A stretch of DNA of 64,000 bases, from contig NC_079425.1 in NCBI RefSeq assembly GCF_026213295.1, positions 11,202,909 to 11,266,908 of the forward strand, given 5' to 3'. The position numbers and the translations under genes were made by a program. Of the stretch, positions 12,503 through 24,629 are shown piece after piece. Under the pieces are notes generated by a model that saw nothing but the letters and a program-made list of their open reading frames with translations, ran no database searches and was not told where the DNA came from. Source of the DNA: Gadus chalcogrammus. Its lineage: Eukaryota; Chordata; Actinopteri; Gadiformes; Gadidae. The number at the start of each line of letters is the position of its first letter. Positions within the stretch are counted from its first letter, which is position 1.

Positions 12503-15500
12503 GTAAGTTCCCTTATTTATACGATCCATCAAAGATACGTCATTTAATGCATCCCTAATAATATGATAGTGCAAACTCTGCACACAGCCTGTGGAAGCAT
12601 CCACCCATCATAGTCACGCACACGTTATTTCTGGCCTCTGGTAAACATCCGTTTAGCTGCCAACCGTGTTGCAGTGAAACACATCTCCCTCACTTTTCTC
12701 GAACTCAATACGAATCCAAACACCCGTTAGTCGCACAATCCATTCTCAGCCGCTCCTCCGTCTTAAAGATTATCATACCCCCACGCACGCTGGTGGGCCC
12801 GGCGTGTCATTTGTCAGAAGCAACGGCCCACGACTGCAGCGTGAGGGAGATGCTGCCTCCCACTGAGAATCCATCAGATAGGAGTGGGCAGGAGTGAGGT
12901 AGGAAGGACAAACCCAAAGAAATTAGGGTAGAGCGAGGAAGAAAAGAAGAAGGAGAGAGAATGGAGCATGAGCTAAAAAAAAGGAACAGGGAAACACCAG
13001 GACACAATGTCTAATAAGGGAGAGAGAACCGTGTGTGTGTTGGTGCGTGCCTGTGCGTGTGCGTGCGTGGGCAAGGGAGGGAGGATGAAAATGAGATGAT
13101 GGCGTGGGAAGGAATCCTTGTACGTAGATCTTGGGGAAACCTCTCTCAGGGGAATCTACTGGAGCTGCAAGAGGGAAGGAGCAAAAACAGAGAGAGAGAT
13201 GGGGGGAGAACAAGCATGGCATTCTGTTAGCCGCACTATACCCCCGTCCTAAAGCCTTTTGCACACCCACTCGTGATGTAAGTTAAGAGTTGCTGGAGAA
13301 ATCTAGCAATTAGCCAATATTATTGGAAGCCTGAGTAAAAGACCTTGGCAACCCACACGCTGCACCCACACATCAAGGTTGGAGAGTTGTCTGATTCCCT
13401 TCCTCCTTCCATGTTCTACAGAACACATTGGTAATGCATACTGTGTAGGAGCGTGTCCTTAGTCACTTGTAGTTAAATAGGTTGCAAAGAACGAGACGTC
13501 TTTCTGGGAGAATCCGGCGCTCTAGTTCGTGAATGTAGATACTTTGTCTGTCTTGAAGTAGGTAAGTGTTTTGTATGTATTGATTTTTATTTCCACTGTG
13601 TGAATCATTTTAGAACATCATCCTGATCCCTGCCTTGATACTACCTCATGTATCAATGGAGACCTCACACATCAGGAAACAAACCTCCCTTTATTCCTCT
13701 GCTCCCATGTGGGCTCCTGTTTGGATTCATTGTCATCTGGTAGTGAAGAAGAATTTAGTTGCAATGATGCACATAGCTCAGGATGACAATGTGCATCCTC
13801 GAGATTTTAACAAGGTGAAGCCCCACTGCAACATTGTCTTTGCGTATTATCAATAAGCAGCAAACAAACAAAATCACTCATACGTACATTACTTAAATAT
13901 ATAAATATTTTATGTTTGAGGCCAGCTTACCCTGCTACAGGAAGATGGGTAGCAACAGTGGCGCCAACCTAGCAACCACCAAACCTTTTGAGTTTATTCA
14001 GTAACATCTTAAAGTAATTTAAACGCCAACAAAAGGCCCAAAGAAACGCTTTGAATGATCTCACACTGACGGATGCTGCCTTGGGAGGGATTTCATTGGA
14101 TGATGAAATGCCTGACGACATGTTAATAGCCCATGTTGCGTCCGAGGTTCCAACATGTTTGACACACTCCATTGTAGTTACCACAGCACCCCAGCTATCT
14201 CCACAATGTCGTGTGTACATTTTCCTATGTCTGAAACCTCTAAGCGCAGGCTAACACTTGAGTTAAACCACAACATATTTGGTCCATAAGGATCCATTTA
14301 AGCACTTTATTTTTGCATTGTGTCTGGGACAGACATGAATGTACTTTCAACACCTAAGCACTAACCTTTGGTTAGCTGAAGGTGTTTTTGTTTAAAAAGA
14401 AAATGTGTGTACATTTTAAGTACATCACAATAAGCTTCACCGGAAGGTTGATTCAGGTTGACTAATTCCTAACCAAAATATAATTATTAGATGTTCTTCA
14501 CCTTTTTCTGTAGATATTTTCATTACTGGCCCCCCTGTAGAAAACAATCAATCAGTATCTTGTCTTATGGTTCAGTGACGCAGGTAAAGGAAGTGAGCGG
14601 GTCAACACAGGGAATATTTCAGGCTTGATTTGTGAAGAGGCAACGCGTCTTGTTGAATGAGCATGCACTCACACAGTCTGTTGTGAGGCCTGCCAATACT
14701 AGAATTGGTGGATTAGGACTTGTTTTGTGGAGAAACCACAATACGTTTCTCCAGTTGGTCGTAATTATACATCAGGTCACACAACAACATTGTGTGACCC
14801 GATATCTTTCAAACATTTTCTTGCACTAGTTACCTTAGTATAAATGGCATGTTGCAACTGTACCACCGTTCTTGTAACACTTTTGGCCTTGAACATTGTG
14901 AATAACAATTACAAAAAAGTTTCACATAACCTCAATGTCATGCCAACTCAGTCACCGGCGACCATACGGATATTGACAGGGTTCTTCATGAAGCATTACT
15001 CTGGCAGAAGAATATACTTCCTATAGTAATTTAAGCCAATTGCTTGCTAGCCATTTATGTCAAGAGAAAAGGGAGTTCATGAGATTGTTACTCCAGTCAA
15101 AACCTACTTTTACTGGAACAAATGATAGGTTGTGTGCTCAGGGTCAAAAAGTTTGGCTCCATACAGCAGGTGATTTTAACAATTGGTCATTTTATGTTTT
15201 TGAATGACCAAATCCAACCTCTTGGGGCCAAAGGCCAGACTTTGCATTATGATTATCCTTTTAGTTTTTCTGATGATGTCAATGTTGTGGGTTGCGTCAC
15301 CTATAAATAGATCCAAGCAAGATCTTCCTAGCAATTTTGAGCCCACTCTTGGACCTCAGCACATACACTACTGAAACTTGTCCTATTTAATAATATAAGA
15401 CCTTACATAAGACATTTATATCTCCAACCCTGTGTATAAGCCACATAAAGAAGTTAATAATTCAAAAAAATTATGTAACTGTTTTGCATATTTTTGAATC

Positions 15501-18500
15501 CTTCCGTGGCTTGGAAAAACATGATTTAGAGGAGGCTGCTGTGCGTAGCTTGTTTCTGGTATGTAGGCACTAATGTCATACGTCGGCAAACAGCCACACT
15601 AATGACACATTTAATGGGAAAAGCCAATGGAGAAACCTCTTTTGCATCAAAATAAAATCCTATGTATTAACAGCACTTACATTTTTATTTTGAAATGTAG
15701 ATTTTATGAATGCCCTGTATATTGTGCTGACAGACCAATTTAAAATCGTATCTAATTTAATCTAATCCAGAATAACATTTTGACTCTTCCATCTGAAGCA
15801 AATATTCTATGTTTCTATTGCAGATTTGTATACATTTGTAAACATGCATATAATTTGATTTAAACGATTTGTGTTGTATTTAGTTAAGTATAATCTCGAT
15901 TCTCCTCACTACTGGACATGGAAAGGGAAAGTCAAGTTTCTTCAGTTAATTCAACAAATTAATAGTGTATTTAAGGTGTTAAATAGTTACATAATGGATA
16001 CAGCTGCATTTTTTATTTCAAACAACCTCATTCAATGGGAGCTCAGTTGAATTCCAATTCTTCACATTTTGAATGGCGAATTGAAATGTATGGTCTCACA
16101 GGGAATGCTAGTTTGTTCATATTTCAGTTGTAAATTATCCAATGCTATAAATTCACATTCTTTCTAGATGTATCGCAAGGTCCACGTAGCAATAATACAT
16201 CTTGTGGAAATTATTTGCACTCAAGTCACAAGTGTCATAATTGAATTTAAAGCTGGTGGCGATTGAAAATGTTTCTGTTATTGCTGACTTCCCAGATGAA
16301 AGGACCTAAAGTGCACATTCTTTTCTGCTGTGTTTTCAAGAGAGAACCATACTGTGAGTGTCGTTTGTATGGTAAACTGCACAAGTCAATGCTGTCCATG
16401 TACACTTTATGATAAACAACATATCAAGCCCTTTTCCAGCTGTTTTGATCAACAGAACTGTGATTGCGATCCTCACTGTTTTACATCCTCTGCCTCACTG
16501 TCTGTTACCAAAGGTTCCTGTACACACAAAGCTGGTAAGAAAAACAGAAGGACATCAGCATTGCAATTTCATATATCAGGAAGGAAATTAAATGAATGAC
16601 ACTCCCTCTCCATTATGGTGTCTGTCCAAGTTGGCACCCATTGCACTCCTAAACATCCCTTGAACGGGGAATCCCTCTTTAATTTCGAAGGATACTTCTT
16701 TGATAATGAAGGGAGTTTTTTTCTTGCCCTTTAGGAAGATGGGGTAAGGGGGTGTCATAAAATTGTCCTTTGAAGTCCTTTGAGGCTGTAACTGTGATTA
16801 AGGGCCATACAAAAATTACTTGATTTACTTTGGACTTGATACAACTCAATGCCTGACAAAGTTGCCACAATAGAACTGTAGCTCTTTGAAGCAAATGTTG
16901 TGGTTGTAGGCTACACCTGCTCCATTTAATTCTCAAAACCCATTTTGAATGTGCCAAGGCAATAACAAAAGGTTCTGAGATGTTTGAAACCTACACAACT
17001 TATTTATGCAACTGCTAATATGGTCAGACTGTTTTGCGGTAGACATCTGCCAAAACAGGTGTGTACTGTTTTTGCAGGTCACATCATGCCATTGAAGTTT
17101 GATCAATCTGATTGGCTTATTTTCATACAGCCAACCCAATGTATTTGTCTTTACTGACTGTAGCAAAATAAAATGTTCCTTCCTTTAATAACTCTCAAGA
17201 CATGGATAAGGGAATCAAAACAAATAACAACAGTTTTAAACCAGAATCCCAGAAGACAAAACGCTCCAAAACTTTGACATTAAGAGCTCTGTTTATAAAC
17301 TGCCTCTGTGAACCAAAGGGACATAAGAGTTCCGGGGAGGAGGTGGTGCCTCTGTTATGCAGCGTTTGAGAGGAAGGAGGAGGTAGAGAGGGATTGCGCA
17401 TGTTATGGGGGAGTACGAGAAATCCTCTGCTATAGATTTTTCAACAAATAATGACTATGCAAGACGATGAATAAGAAAAAGCGAGGGAATAGGAAAGCCC
17501 TTGCAGCGTGGGTGAGATGCTCGCTTGCCCCTCTCTCTATCACCCGTGGGTGTAGAAATAGAGGACATGCCAGAGCCTGGCCTTGTGTAGAACGCTGGCT
17601 TATTCTCCGATGGGTAAGGCTTTCCTGAAAGATGCGATGCACTAGGAAGGCAGTTCAAACCAAAATGTTTTGGGGGGGGGGGGGGTGGACACTTCACTTT
17701 TTCGGCCGGTAAAATAACCCAGGAAAAATGGAGGCGAATGGAAGGTCTTCATCAGCATCAGAATGGTGTTATATCTGGAGGATGATTTATCCTCATGATC
17801 GCTGCCACACATAGAACTGCTGAACAGCCATGTCTCAGCCTAATACCCAGTGCACCACATACGCCCGCTTACATTCCTATAGGAAACACACAGTAAACAA
17901 CCTAAGCACATTATTGGCAACACTGCCACTTTATATGTATCGGAAGGCAGCAGTCTTGTGTGTGTTGGATTTCGTAAGGGTGGAGGCAGGGTCACACATG
18001 GGGTCCTGACCTAAAGGTTAGAAAAAGCGTGTTGCAGAGATCTGGTTCTCTGTGGTGGATATATGCGTGTCTCACTGCCACCATCATCTTTGTTCAGGAT
18101 GTCTTTAAAGGTCACATGAAAAATGCATGAATGTGATTTGAGGATCTCAGCACCTGTGCACTGAGCCAGTACGGGGTCACTCTAAGACAGGAACTAGCTC
18201 AACAAGGAAGTCCCTGAGATATTAAAATATGCCTGTTAAATGAGCAGCAAGTGCATTTTATTCAAAAAAATAACGCTATGATCAGCATGTTGTGTTCTAT
18301 TAATGTTACAGTCCCTCAGTATATATGTGAAATTAATGTGAATGATGAGTCATGCTTACCATTTTTGTGCTTAAGGCTAAATAATAATTTCATTTTTTCT
18401 ATATTCAGTGAGGCATATGTTCGAAATATAGTTTGTAAATAAATATAAATAAAGCACCTGGTAAAATAACATTGCTGTTTTGAGGGGGGTTCATATTGTA

Positions 18501-18683
18501 GTTTTTGTTGGCCTCCCTTTTTTCCTTAAGCAACCCATGGACTACAAATCTTTTTATTTGCAATTTGCAAAACATTTCCCAATTTTAAACGTTGTTTTCA
18601 AAATTGTTATGATAATCCTGGTGAATTGCTTTGAAATGACATCCATTTCCGTGTGTTTGTGTTTCCACTGTGTATTTTCCTAG
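12503..18683 (+). other. METTL15: METTL15 intron 2
   Basis: A GT-AG intron of about 6.2 kb. The first 3.7 kb belongs to duplicated copy A. It contains a GT-rich stretch near 13033-13075, a short hairpin at 14775-14799 and a poly-G run near 17670-17685. The open frames inside are short, and none matches a family I know. Confidence 0.85.
14775..14799. repeat. Perfect 10-bp hairpin
   Basis: GGTCACACAA, loop CAACA, TTGTGTGACC in METTL15 intron 2 (copy A). It is also present in copy B near 62583-62607. Confidence 0.85.
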
Positions 18684-18866
18684 TGGTCGTCTCCAACCCT
18701 TGCTGGGCCGGTTCAGCGAGCTGATCCTTCAGCAGGAGGTGAAGCCAGGTAGTGTAGATGTGGTGCTCCTTGATGCCGGTTGCTCCTCCATGCAGATGGA
18801 CCAGGCCCAGAGAGGATTCTCTCTCAGCAGGGACGGCCCCCTGGACATGAGGATGGATGGAGACAG
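18684..18866 (+). CDS. METTL15: METTL15 coding exon 3 (catalytic motif IV region)
   Basis: A 183-base exon between a TAG acceptor (18681-18683) and an apparent GC donor (AG then GCAAGT at 18867). Joined to exon 2 it reads [19 protein letters not shown], then [16 protein letters not shown] and [17 protein letters not shown]. These are the RsmH-family motif IV (D-x-G-x-SS) and the downstream [11 protein letters not shown] signature. The residue after the motif IV aspartate is Ala (codon gcc), where I recall Leu in most family members. The frame is intact. The exon ends with two bases that complete Arg with the first base of exon 4. Confidence 0.92.
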
Positions 18867-20651
18867 GCAAGTTCTACCAACGGAGGCCAATCAAATGAAA
18901 AATTGTTTTTTAATTGAAAGTGGTAATCTCAAAGAATTTTGGCATGCTCATGAAGGCCAATTACAATTGTTACGACCTGGTTGTCGGTGGCGACACTGTT
19001 TGAAACTCTGCAAATGATTACAGCTTAGCGTCAAAGATGTTGCCAAAGAGGACAAAACAGAAAGCTACTTTCCCACCTTCCATTATATTCCAAACAAGTG
19101 TTTGGGCAGCTCCCATAGCTGTGCTTTGGTTTGTTCAACAAACACAAGCACATTTGAACAGCCCTGGCCTCTCCATTAGTGCCCACAAACAAACTAATTC
19201 CCATTTTAAATTCTGCGTTGACTTGCTCACGGACTCAGAGACTAAGGCACGCAGTTAGAGTTCTGAGCGAAGAAGGTGGCTGCGTTTTAGGCAGTGTAAT
19301 AATTATGAATTTCGAGCGCAGAGGAACATTTCAATAAGAGGCAAGGGTAAGTGAAATAAGGGGTGTTCCCGGTTGTATTAATGTATATAGAATGAGGCCA
19401 TCGACTGAAGCCAGTTCTGTGCAACATTGAACTAACAAATACTGTCTTTATCTTTGAAGTTACCCATCAAGTTCCACTCAGGCTGATTCTCCTTGCAGTT
19501 CAGCACCAGCACTAAAGACCCCAATATACTTGGGACATAATCAAAATTGCCACAACCAAATCAAAGCGCCCCATTGCTGCAGGTACTCTGCACGACTGAA
19601 AAATTCAAATTTTCTCACCATCCCCGCCAATAGTCTGCTGCATGCAATCGGTCAACAAGACCACGTGTAGCAGTGGCTCAAGAGGCGTAGCAGGTTGTTC
19701 GACAGCCAGAAGATTGCTGGTTTGATCTCCAGCTCCTCCTGGTTTAGTGTCGAGGTGTCCCTGAGCAAGACGCCTCGCTCTAACTGCTCCAGACGAATGG
19801 TTTGAATGGTTGACGCGTGCAGTAGGTGTATGAATGTGTGTATGAATGGGAAAACGTGAGGTACTGAGGGCTTTGAATTGCGCAGGTTAGAAAAACGCTG
19901 TATAAAGGCAGTCCATTCAATGACTTTGTTTTGTCTCACCCGTGACTCACAGCGTTGAACAGGAAATTCACACATTGCAGTGGTTATATTGTACTCGCCG
20001 TGCTAAAACAATATCCCCCATCGGAACATGCCAATTTCAATTTCGTAAATGAGATAGTGCTATAATTACTGTAAGAAAGACAACCTTGGTTTGCTCTGTA
20101 AAGTTCCCTCATGTAGACCCAAAGGAGGCTTAGATTAAACCCACTTATCTAAAATCGTTATCACACCTGCATAGTGTGCTCTTTCTAAATGTTACTCTTA
20201 CAAGGTTATTGCTAATGCAAAATAAAGAAAATGTATTTGTTTTGTATTAACTGACATCTCTCTTGGACGGACAAGCGGAGACTCAGCCACATGATGCTAT
20301 TTAATGGGACAAATGGCATAACGGCATGACTAACAGGCACCTGTTAGTAGTTCAAATATGAATGACCCATGCAATGTAACACATTAGCATGCTGACGTTG
20401 TGCCTTCTTTGTCAATTTGTCACAGCCAACCAATGCAAATGTAAGGATGTAGCGTTGGATAGACCTTTTGGTGTCAAATGAAAATCGACATCTTCAGAAC
20501 AGTGTGTAATACCAACCTCCCCGTTAAAGAGACAGCGTTGCTTTATGTTCCGGGGCATCGACTCCAGCGCGGCGGTGCTCGCTCAGGATTGATCCTTGTC
20601 AGCGAGGCCGTGACGTCAGAGCAACCTAATTGGGCTCCTGTGTGTGCGTAG
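18867..20651 (+). other. METTL15: METTL15 intron 3, GC-AG type
   Basis: This intron of about 1.8 kb begins GCAAGT rather than GT and ends GTAG. Its donor context AG|GCAAGT matches the usual strong GC-donor context. Using this boundary gives an exact codon join to exon 4. It hosts a SINE-like element at about 19667-19930. Confidence 0.8.
19667..19930 (+). mobile_element. tRNA-derived SINE-like element
   Basis: The 5' part, from about 19667, has a tRNA-like head: TGGCTCAAGAGG resembles an A box, and GGTTTGATCTC about 45 bases on resembles a B box. The 3' part carries the tail common in fish repeats, with GTATGAATG repeats, a CTTTGAATTG-type segment and ACGCTGTATAAAGGCAGTCC. Assignment to a named family needs a repeat library. 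It is intronic and probably inert. Confidence 0.6.
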
Positions 20652-20830
20652 GTATCCCGACACACCGCGCGCTGCTGACGTTGTGAACGCGCTGGATCAG
20701 AAGTCCCTTGCGTCCATCCTCCTTGCGTACGGGGAGGAGAGACACGCCAGGAAGATCTCCTCAGCCGTCGTTGAGGCGCGCAGCATCTGCCCCATCACAC
20801 GCACTCAGCAGCTGGCCAGCGTGGTGGCAG
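20652..20830 (+). CDS. METTL15: METTL15 coding exon 4
   Basis: A 179-base exon with acceptor GTAG (to 20651) and donor GTAGGC at 20831. With the split Arg codon it encodes RYPDTPRAADVVNALDQKSL, a segment with ILLAYGEERHARKIS, and then SICPITRTQQLASVVAG. These are the conserved helical insertion and the I-x-T-T/R-x-QLA segment of the RsmH/METTL15 family. The last base joins the first two of exon 5 to give Gly. The frame is intact. An open frame continues past the donor into the C-rich tract, but that is read-through of intron. Confidence 0.93.
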
Positions 20831-20849
20831 GTAGGCCACCAACACCCAA

Positions 20850-21350
20850 TCCTCCCTCTCCCCCCCCACTACCGTCACCACATTGTTTCGCTCATTCATC
20901 CCCACACTATTCTCACAGCCCCGATCCACACGGCGTCCACACCTCCCCCACCACCGTCACCACATTTATTCATCCCCACAGCCTCCTCACCACCGTCCCC
21001 ACTTTCATTCATCCCCACAGCACTCTCATCCCTATCACCTCCACCATCAACACCACCATTATCACAGCTTACTCACCTCCCCCTCCGTCCCCACCACCAC
21101 CACCACCACCACTCAACTACAGACATCACCACAGACTCCTCGGCACCACCACCATCAAGACACACATTGCTCACCAGCATCACATCCTCTGCCATCACCA
21201 TCACATTCATCCCAACCGCTTAATCACGGTTCCCAGGAAATCCACACTAAGAAGGGTCGGGGGGGGAAGCCATTTGTCTGCAACGACCCTTCACGTCCAC
21301 ATTCATGCTCCTTTTGACGCACCCACCCCCCCCCCCCCCTCCCCTAAAAT
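20850..21350. repeat. Low-complexity CAC/CATTCATCCCCACA-rich tract
   Basis: Imperfect repeats of short C/A-rich units, including recurrent TTCATCCCCACA and CACCACCACCAC runs and a poly-C run near 21327-21338. Because stop codons are rare in such composition, three overlapping plus frames stay open here. They are not genes. Confidence 0.85.
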
Positions 21351-21589
21351 GAAACCAAACACATATACACTGTTCCTTTTAAGATGTGTTTTTCTCTAGA
21401 GAGCTTAAAGGCGTGGCCCCTTGTAAACGGAGTATCTATAGACGCAATGGCACTTTCATGCTACGTTTGCATTCCTTCCCCATCCATAGTTTCTCTTGAT
21501 GGATTGCATCATTTGAAACTGTTCTCTCCCAACTATTTCATCTCGTCGTCACTCGCTACCCACGTATTTGCAAAAAAATAACAAGTACA

Positions 21590-21655
21590 AACACACGCAC
21601 ACACACACGCACGCGCACCCGCGGACACACACAGACACACACACAAACAGACGGA
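21590..21655. repeat. AC-rich microsatellite
   Basis: Interrupted ACACACGC-type dinucleotide repeat inside METTL15 intron 4. Confidence 0.85.
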
Positions 21656-24044
21656 AAAAAGGGCAGTATTTATGTTCGCATCTCCGAGGGATTGCATTAT
21701 TTTTCAAGAGACGTGTCTTGGTCTGCGAGCAGCAGTGAGAGTGAGATGTCCTCTCAGTAGTTGTTGCACATCGCGGTTCGTGCGTCACACGGGGAGAACA
21801 GGTGTGACTAAGGGCAGTTGTTTGATCTCTTTTGAAGAGCAAAGTGCTTCACCACAAATGTTTATTCCAATCAAATGGAGAGGTCCTGACTGGTGTAGGT
21901 CCCTGGGCCTATATGCGTACCTGGGGTCTCTGCAGGTCCCCGGGGGTCTGCGCCTGGCTGCTATTGTGACACTGTTGCCTAGCGAAAGAAAGCGTGACAG
22001 TGAGAAACACCAACAGGATTTATTCTATAGTCTTTTTCTTTTTTTTCTGCATACATCCTGTGGGGGACTTTAGGAAGATGCAAACCCTTTTTGTTAAATG
22101 TTTTAACTTCTTCAGATGTATACACCCACTGTTGTTCTACAGGTCAGTAGTAAACTAGTACCTAGACAATAATTCTTGGAGAGGGATGAGATGGGATTAC
22201 GTATGAGGGGTTGTCATGACGATGGGTGCTTGCAGGCATTGTCCATGGGCAACCTAAAGGCATCACATCAACGCCATAACAGCAAACGAGCCTGCCTACA
22301 CGACCATGAGTTGAGGTCACTTGCAAACAACATTCGAGAGACGAATTCACAATTCAATTCAAAAGATTGTTTCACTCTTTCAAGGTTCACCTTCCTTCGT
22401 CTGAAAGATAAGACCGACGATCTCTAAAGAATTGAACGTGTTATGGTTGCACACAGTGTGGACATCATGCTCATGCCCGTCGAGAGCTTTGTAACACGCA
22501 AAGTCTGGACTCACCTGCTTACAGTCCCTACAGCTCTGTCTCTGTCTCTTGCTCGACTATTTACATTTCCCTCTGGTAAATTACACAAATAACATGCTCA
22601 ACCAAACATACGATGCACATCAAGGTTTGCCCAAGAGAATAAACAGCAGTCTCAATTGATGAATAGGTTTTTGGATCGATGAGGCATTCATGCCATTGCC
22701 ATGCATTCAGCCGGTCATTGCTGCATGGGGCGTTGCATCACAGTCAAGAATGAATCACATGGGACCAGAAGGAGGTAAATGTCTGAGAGTCTTTTCAGGC
22801 TTAACCTCTCTCCCCCGGTCCCAGGCTCTTACTGTGGGAGCTGTGAGGGATGAATTAGAGCGAGCACACAGAGTTACGCTACACCAGACCAGAGCTTGTC
22901 CTTGCCGGCCAAGCCTGGTATTGATTGCAGGGTGAGTCACACGGAGCGCTGTTGAGCGCAGGAGGAGAAAAATGCCACACTACTTAGTTTCTTTTTGGGG
23001 TTGTTTGTTGTTGTGCTTTCAGTTTGTATCCATCTCTGGATATTTATTTAAAACACCATCCCTGAGTTTTTATTCCCTCAATCTAGATAGGAAGTGTCAA
23101 CTGGGGAGAACACCCTGCTCCTGTCCGAGTCAGTCGGGCCAACACTTTTCGATTTTGGCTTTATACAGTGAGCTTGTGATGGATACGTGTGTTCAGTTGT
23201 CTTGAGTAATGTCAGCAACAGGTCACACACTATTCTAGTCAGTGAAATGTTGTTTGTAAAGTGGTTGAAAAGAGTTTCCGGGAATAGTTTCTGTATTCAA
23301 TGATGAATTAAAGGAGGGCGTTTTTTATGTAGTAGAACCACAGGAGACCCATAATATATATATAGTCTAATTATGGGAGGTTTCCTACATGGCTAGTCTT
23401 GCTTAAACAGCAGCAATCATTGATTGTTTACACCCCTGCCTAAGTAAGTGCCAGGAATATTGAACCATGCAACAGTTTATATAAATATAAAATGTAGTTG
23501 CATAGTAATTGACATTGGATTTAAAACTTCCCACACAAAGCAATGGGGTAATTTGTCAGCAGGCTGGAGAATGATTTATGTAGTATGCTAGTCTTTCTAT
23601 CAGCCAGCAGAATTAATAAGTATAAAATATGTATGCCAATCAGACTTTGTAACTACATGCTTGGTGGAGCTTGAGTCTGCATAAAAAAAAACACGTGCTT
23701 GTATTTTTGCACTGTAGCAGTAGCTATGGCCATAGTTGGTAATTAATGGAGTCACAACTACTATTCCCTAGTAGTATACAGTAGTATACAGTACTATTCA
23801 CTAGTTATACATGATAACAAGTTTAACATGATTCCACAAGTGTAGATGTATTTCCCATGGTTTGAAGTTCATTTTTAGTTCATACGGAGCGGTAAAAGGA
23901 GACAACCCCCTTTCGAAATGTTCTAATATCCTGATTACCACGGACTCGGCGTCATGATCCGATCACAATTTTAATCAGGGCGCAATAAATAGCTTCAGTA
24001 TTCTCAGGGGTGCTCCCTGTTCCTCTGTCCTCCTCTCCCTTAAG

Positions 24045-24510
24045 GATCGTTCCCTAGCGCCGCGCTCTACGCGCGCAAGGACAAGCTGGAGCGCCCGTCC
24101 ACGTGGCCACCAAGACCTTCCAGGCTCTGCGCATCTTCGTCAACGACGAGATGAACGAGCTGCACGCGGGGCTGCGCGCCGCCCAGGACGCTGCTGAGGC
24201 CCGGCGGTCGCCTGTGCGTGCTCACCTTCCACTCCCTGGAGGACCCGCCTGGTGAAGCGCTTCCCTCAGCCGGGGGGGACATGGCCACGCTTGACCAGAG
24301 ACCCCGGGCCAGAGGCTCCGGAGAGGGGCAGGGGAGAGGGAGGGGGAGGGGGGAGGAGGAGGAGGGGAGGAGGTAATGGGGGGGAACCGGACGAAGACGA
24401 CGTCGCACTGGTCGCCTCTACAGAGAGGGGTCACAACGCCCGGGAAGAAGGAGCTGGCGGAGAACCCTCGGGGTCGCTCCGCTAAGCTCCGAGCCGCGCT
24501 GAGATGCTAG
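24045..24510 (+). CDS. METTL15: METTL15 terminal coding exon 5, frameshifted in this sequence
   Basis: The exon starts after TTAAG and encodes, with the split Gly, GSFPSAALYARKDKLERP. It then shifts frame to VHVATKTFQALRIFVNDEMN and ELHAGLRAAQ, shifts again to LLRPGGRLCVLTFHSLED, and again to RLVKRF. The C-terminus reads KKELAENPRGRSAKLRAALR plus a final Cys, ending in TAG at 24508-24510. NPRGRSAKLRA is the conserved METTL15/RsmH tail, so the end is secure. The inferred lesions are one missing C near 24092-24096, one extra or two missing bases near 24190, one extra C near 24243, and at least one more in the purine-rich stretch 24300-24380. Conserved residues on both sides of each shift favour assembly or consensus error over an old pseudogene. 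Confidence 0.88.
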
Positions 24511-24623
24511 GACATTGGGACGGTTTTGTCGATAGGTGTTTTCAAACATTTCTCTGGTCGTAGTCATAGTTTTGTACCGCTAACCTCAGGTGGCCATACT
24601 TAGATATTATAAATTATTATAAT

Positions 24624-24629
24624 ATTAAA
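24624..24629 (+). promoter_or_regulatory. Possible METTL15 polyadenylation signal (ATTAAA)
   Basis: ATTAAA lies 114 bases after the METTL15 stop codon, in AT-rich sequence. It is a common variant of AATAAA. No transcript evidence is available, so this is only a candidate. Confidence 0.3.

Larger units (their letters stand above)
1..16184 (+). repeat. Long direct duplication, copy A
   Basis: This stretch recurs in the same orientation at 47789-64000. The first base pairs with 47789, the exon at 12366 pairs with 60174, and 16184 pairs with 64000, so the net length difference is only about 28 bases over 16.2 kb. The copies differ by scattered SNPs and short indels. Both ends are set by the window edges, so the true extent is larger and unknown. 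It could be an uncollapsed second haplotype or a recent tandem segmental duplication. Confidence 0.97.
20831..24044 (+). other. METTL15: METTL15 intron 4
   Basis: A GT-AG intron of about 3.2 kb ending TTAAG at 24044. It begins with a long low-complexity CCA/CAC-rich tract (about 20850-21350), followed by an AC microsatellite near 21590-21650. The remainder shows no recognisable gene. Confidence 0.85.

Noticed and set aside
12923..13270. 115-codon minus-strand frame with hydrophobic, Ser-rich content
   Set aside because: It is antisense to GT/GA-rich simple sequence in METTL15 intron 2, recurs in copy B only because the block is duplicated, and shows no domain.
20644..21399. A 251-codon open frame with two other overlapping frames
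   Set aside because: Only 20652-20830 is coding (METTL15 exon 4). The remainder is C/A-rich low-complexity intron, where stops are rare.
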